Shown piece by piece: positions 6,357 through 7,840 of a DNA stretch of 7,840 nucleotides; the stretch's first letter is position 1, and each line of letters opens with the position of its first letter. The stretch lies in NCBI GenBank assembly GCA_050260215.1, contig JBLNBU010000038.1, forward strand, positions 1 through 7,840, written 5' to 3'. This DNA is from JBLNBU01 sp050260215. Lineage in GTDB: Bacteria > Pseudomonadota > Alphaproteobacteria > Rhodospirillales > Magnetospirillaceae. The notes under the pieces were generated by a model. It was not told the origin of the DNA. It made no database searches and saw nothing but the letters and a program-made list of their open reading frames with translations. Position numbers and translations under genes: made by a program.

Positions 6357-7625
6357 CTGGCGCTTGACGGCGGCACGCCCGCGGTGTCCAGGCCGATCCG
6401 GCCATTCAACGCCATCGGCTCGGACGAGCGCGACGCGGTGCTGCGCGTGCTCGATTCGGCCCGCCCCCTGTCGGGCTTCTACGGCAGTCCGCAGCCCGGC
6501 TTCTTCGGCGGCCCGGAAGTCCTGGCGCTCGAGTCGGCGTGGTGCGCGCGCTTCGGCTGCGCCCATGCGGTGGCGGTCAATTCGGCCACCTCCGGCCTGG
6601 TGGCGGCGGTCGGCGCCGCCGGCATCGGCCCCGGCGACGAAGTGATCTTGCCGCCGGTGACCATGTCGGCAACCGCCATGGCGGTGCTGGCCTATGGCGG
6701 CATTCCGGTCTTCGTCGACCTGGAACCGGATCATTTCTGCCTGGATCCCGACCTGGTCGAGGCCGCGATCACTCCCGCCACCCGGGCCATCATCGCCGTC
6801 AACCTGTTCGGGCACCCGGCCGAACTGATCCGCCTGCGCGCCCTGGCCGACGCCCGCGGACTGGTGCTGATCGAGGACAACGCCCAGGCGGCGCTGGGGA
6901 CGGAACTGGGCCGGTGGTGCGGTACCATCGGCCATATCGGCGTGTTCAGCCTCAACGTCCACAAGCACATCCAGGCCGGCGAGGCCGGCGTGTGCGTGAC
7001 CGACGCCGCCGATTTCGCCCGGCGGGTGCAGCTGATCCGCAACCACGGCGAAAACGTCGTCGAGTGGCTGGGCGTCGACGACCTGACCAACGCGTTCGGC
7101 TTCAACTACCGCCCCACGGAGATCACCGCCGCGGTGGCCTTGGCCCAGCTCGGCCGGATCGAGGAGCGGGTGGCGCGCTGCGAACACATCGGCACCCGCC
7201 TGTCGGCCGCGCTGCACGACTTTCCCGGCTTGGTGCCGCCGCCGGTGCGGACGGGCTGCCGGCACGTGTATTTCATGTGGACGGCCAAGTTCGACGCCGC
7301 CCAGGTCGGGTGCTCGCGCGCCGCCTTCTGCAATGCGCTCAAGGCCGAAGGCGTGCCGGTGGCCGAGGGCTATGTCCGCCCGCTCTACCATCTGCCGCTG
7401 TTCCAGCAGCGCCGGGCCATGGGTCGCGACGGGTTTCCGTTCACGCTGACCGACCGCCGGTACCCGCCGGGGCTGTGCCCGGTGGCCGAGGACCTGTATG
7501 CTCACAGCATCATCCAGTTCCAGCCCGTGTCCTGGGACGTCGACGACGAGCAGATCGACATGATCGCGGCCGCTTTCCGCAAGGTGCATGCGGCGGCCGG
7601 GCGCCTGGGGGGGAATGCCGTCTGA
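6354..7625 (+). CDS. DegT/DnrJ/EryC1/StrS-family PLP aminotransferase (second, divergent member)
   Basis: PLP-dependent transaminase acting on a keto-sugar nucleotide or a keto-cyclitol in the cytosol. 423 residues. Seen: LDGGTPAV (4-11), the GG-x-P start typical of the StsC/glutamine:scyllo-inosose-like branch; GGPEVLALESAW (52-63), AVNSATSGLVAAVGAAGIGPGDEVILP (74-100), VDLEPDHFCLDP (121-132), NLFGHPAEL (150-158), IEDNAQAALG with Asp175 for the PLP nitrogen, SLNVHKHIQAGEAG with Lys204 as the Schiff-base lysine, NYRPTEITAAVALAQLGRIEER (251-272), and a conserved-looking C-terminal region with YVRPLYHLPLF (340-350). The common GEGG after the lysine reads GEAG. It differs clearly from the aminotransferase at 900-2150, so they are not a recent duplication. 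It starts with TTG 3 bases after the exporter stop, so the two genes are surely co-transcribed. Substrate unknown. Confidence 0.9.
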   Translation: MLALDGGTPAVSRPIRPFNAIGSDERDAVLRVLDSARPLSGFYGSPQPGFFGGPEVLALESAWCARFGCAHAVAVNSATSGLVAAVGAAGIGPGDEVILPPVTMSATAMAVLAYGGIPVFVDLEPDHFCLDPDLVEAAITPATRAIIAVNLFGHPAELIRLRALADARGLVLIEDNAQAALGTELGRWCGTIGHIGVFSLNVHKHIQAGEAGVCVTDAADFARRVQLIRNHGENVVEWLGVDDLTNAFGFNYRPTEITAAVALAQLGRIEERVARCEHIGTRLSAALHDFPGLVPPPVRTGCRHVYFMWTAKFDAAQVGCSRAAFCNALKAEGVPVAEGYVRPLYHLPLFQQRRAMGRDGFPFTLTDRRYPPGLCPVAEDLYAHSIIQFQPVSWDVDDEQIDMIAAAFRKVHAAAGRLGGNAV

Positions 7626-7730
7626 GCGGCATCGCCCTGGACCGTGAGGGGGAAAAGATCCTCTTCCGCTTCAGGTTGACGGGAAAATGACGCCGGGCCT
7701 TCCGCGGCCCAGGCGGCGGGAGGTTCGGGC
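7626..7730. other. Intergenic spacer with a GC-rich hairpin
   Basis: 105 bases between the aminotransferase and the partial membrane gene. It holds the hairpin at 7691-7715 and a lone -35-like TTGACG at 7676-7681 with no acceptable -10 box at 16-18 bases. A frame from ATG at 7687 gives an Arg/Pro/Ser-rich product and no support as a gene. Confidence 0.5.
7691..7715 (+). other. Stem-loop just upstream of the last gene's ribosome-binding site
   Basis: CGCCGGGCC, loop TTCCGC, GGCCC, one bulged A (7711), GGCG: nine G-C pairs in all. It ends 2 bases before the GGGAGG ribosome-binding site (7718-7723). No run of T follows, so it is not a classical Rho-independent terminator. It could attenuate, protect the upstream message end, or affect ribosome entry; the function is inference. 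Confidence 0.5.
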
Positions 7731-7840
7731 ATGTCGTTACCGCGGGGTCTGGTCTTGCGCTTTCTCATCCTCGGCACGGTCCTGGCGATCCTCGGATTCA
7801 TCGCCGCTCGTGACGCCTATCTGGCGCGAACCATCAGTTA
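7731..7840 (+). CDS. N-terminus of a membrane-anchored protein, 3' end outside window
   Basis: The frame opens at ATG 7731 and stays open to the right edge (36 full codons). GGGAGG (7718-7723) lies 7 bases before the ATG, which strongly supports the start. The protein begins MSLPRGLVLRF with two arginines, followed by a hydrophobic helix of about 15 residues (LILGTVLAILGFIAA), then RDAYLARTIS. The arginines before the helix suggest a cytoplasmic N-terminus with the rest outside, as an uncleaved signal anchor or first membrane helix. A multi-span GT-C glycosyltransferase would fit the context, but the visible part does not show it. Family not recognised. Confidence 0.7.
   Translation, partial: MSLPRGLVLRFLILGTVLAILGFIAARDAYLARTIS

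Noticed and set aside
4296..7589. In-frame upstream extension of the GT4 gene on the minus strand, giving one open frame of 1,475 codons.
   Set aside because: It is exactly antisense to the ABC exporter and the second aminotransferase, both with full family motifs. The product is Gln/His/Gly/Arg-rich with no domain, and the GT4 protein has its own ATG, ribosome-binding site and promoter. Long antisense frames without stops are expected in such GC-rich DNA.
900..7625. The two aminotransferases as a recent gene duplication.
   Set aside because: Their N-termini, lysine motifs (SFHPRKIITTGDGG versus SLNVHKHIQAGEAG) and lengths of inserts differ throughout; they are different branches of the same family.
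7646..7668. Possible hairpin GGAAAAGA/TCTTCC after the second aminotransferase.
   Set aside because: The arms do not match fully, the loop is about 3 bases, and no T run follows; not a credible terminator.
7676..7704. TTGACG as a -35 box for a promoter of the last gene.
   Set aside because: No acceptable -10 box at 16-18 bases (the sequence there is CTTCCG-like); a lone hexamer match is expected by chance.

Overview
The window is high-GC DNA with dense gene packing and a strong G/C bias at third codon positions. This fits an alphaproteobacterium, perhaps of the Rhodospirillales/Magnetospirillum type. That is inference from composition and gene style; no marker gene fixes the taxon. The content is a cell-surface glycan or glycolipid island: two glycosyltransferases, one sugar-nucleotide epimerase, two DegT-family sugar aminotransferases, one ABC exporter, and the beginnings of a membrane-anchored protein.

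The layout is two divergent gene sets sharing a 162-base intergenic region (4296-4457). Leftward from 4295: a GT4-type glycosyltransferase (4295-3162), an extended-SDR epimerase (3121-2150), a DegT/DnrJ/EryC1/StrS aminotransferase with an unusual insertion (2150-900), and a GtrB/DPM1-like polyprenyl-phosphate glycosyltransferase that runs off the left edge (867-1). Gaps are 40 bases, a 1-base stop/start overlap (TGATG) and 32 bases, so this looks like one operon. A good sigma70-type promoter (TTGCCC, 17 bases, TATCAT) lies just upstream of its first gene. Rightward: an MsbA-like half-size ABC exporter (4458-6350), a second DegT aminotransferase with a TTG start 3 bases after it (6354-7625), a 105-base gap with a GC-rich hairpin, and a partial gene starting with a membrane segment (7731 to the right edge).

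A plausible joint role (inference): the epimerase and aminotransferases make one or more amino-sugar donors, the GtrB-like enzyme loads a sugar on undecaprenyl phosphate, the GT4 enzyme extends the glycan, and the ABC exporter flips the lipid-linked product across the inner membrane. No 4,6-dehydratase or other ketone-forming enzyme is visible, so the keto-sugars for the aminotransferases must come from outside the window.

Two intact-looking real genes at the edges (1-867 minus and 7731-7840 plus) are open at one end. Several very long open frames antisense to real genes, including one of 4.4 kb, are artefacts of high GC and are not annotated. No RNA genes, CRISPR arrays, insertion sequences or attachment sites were seen.
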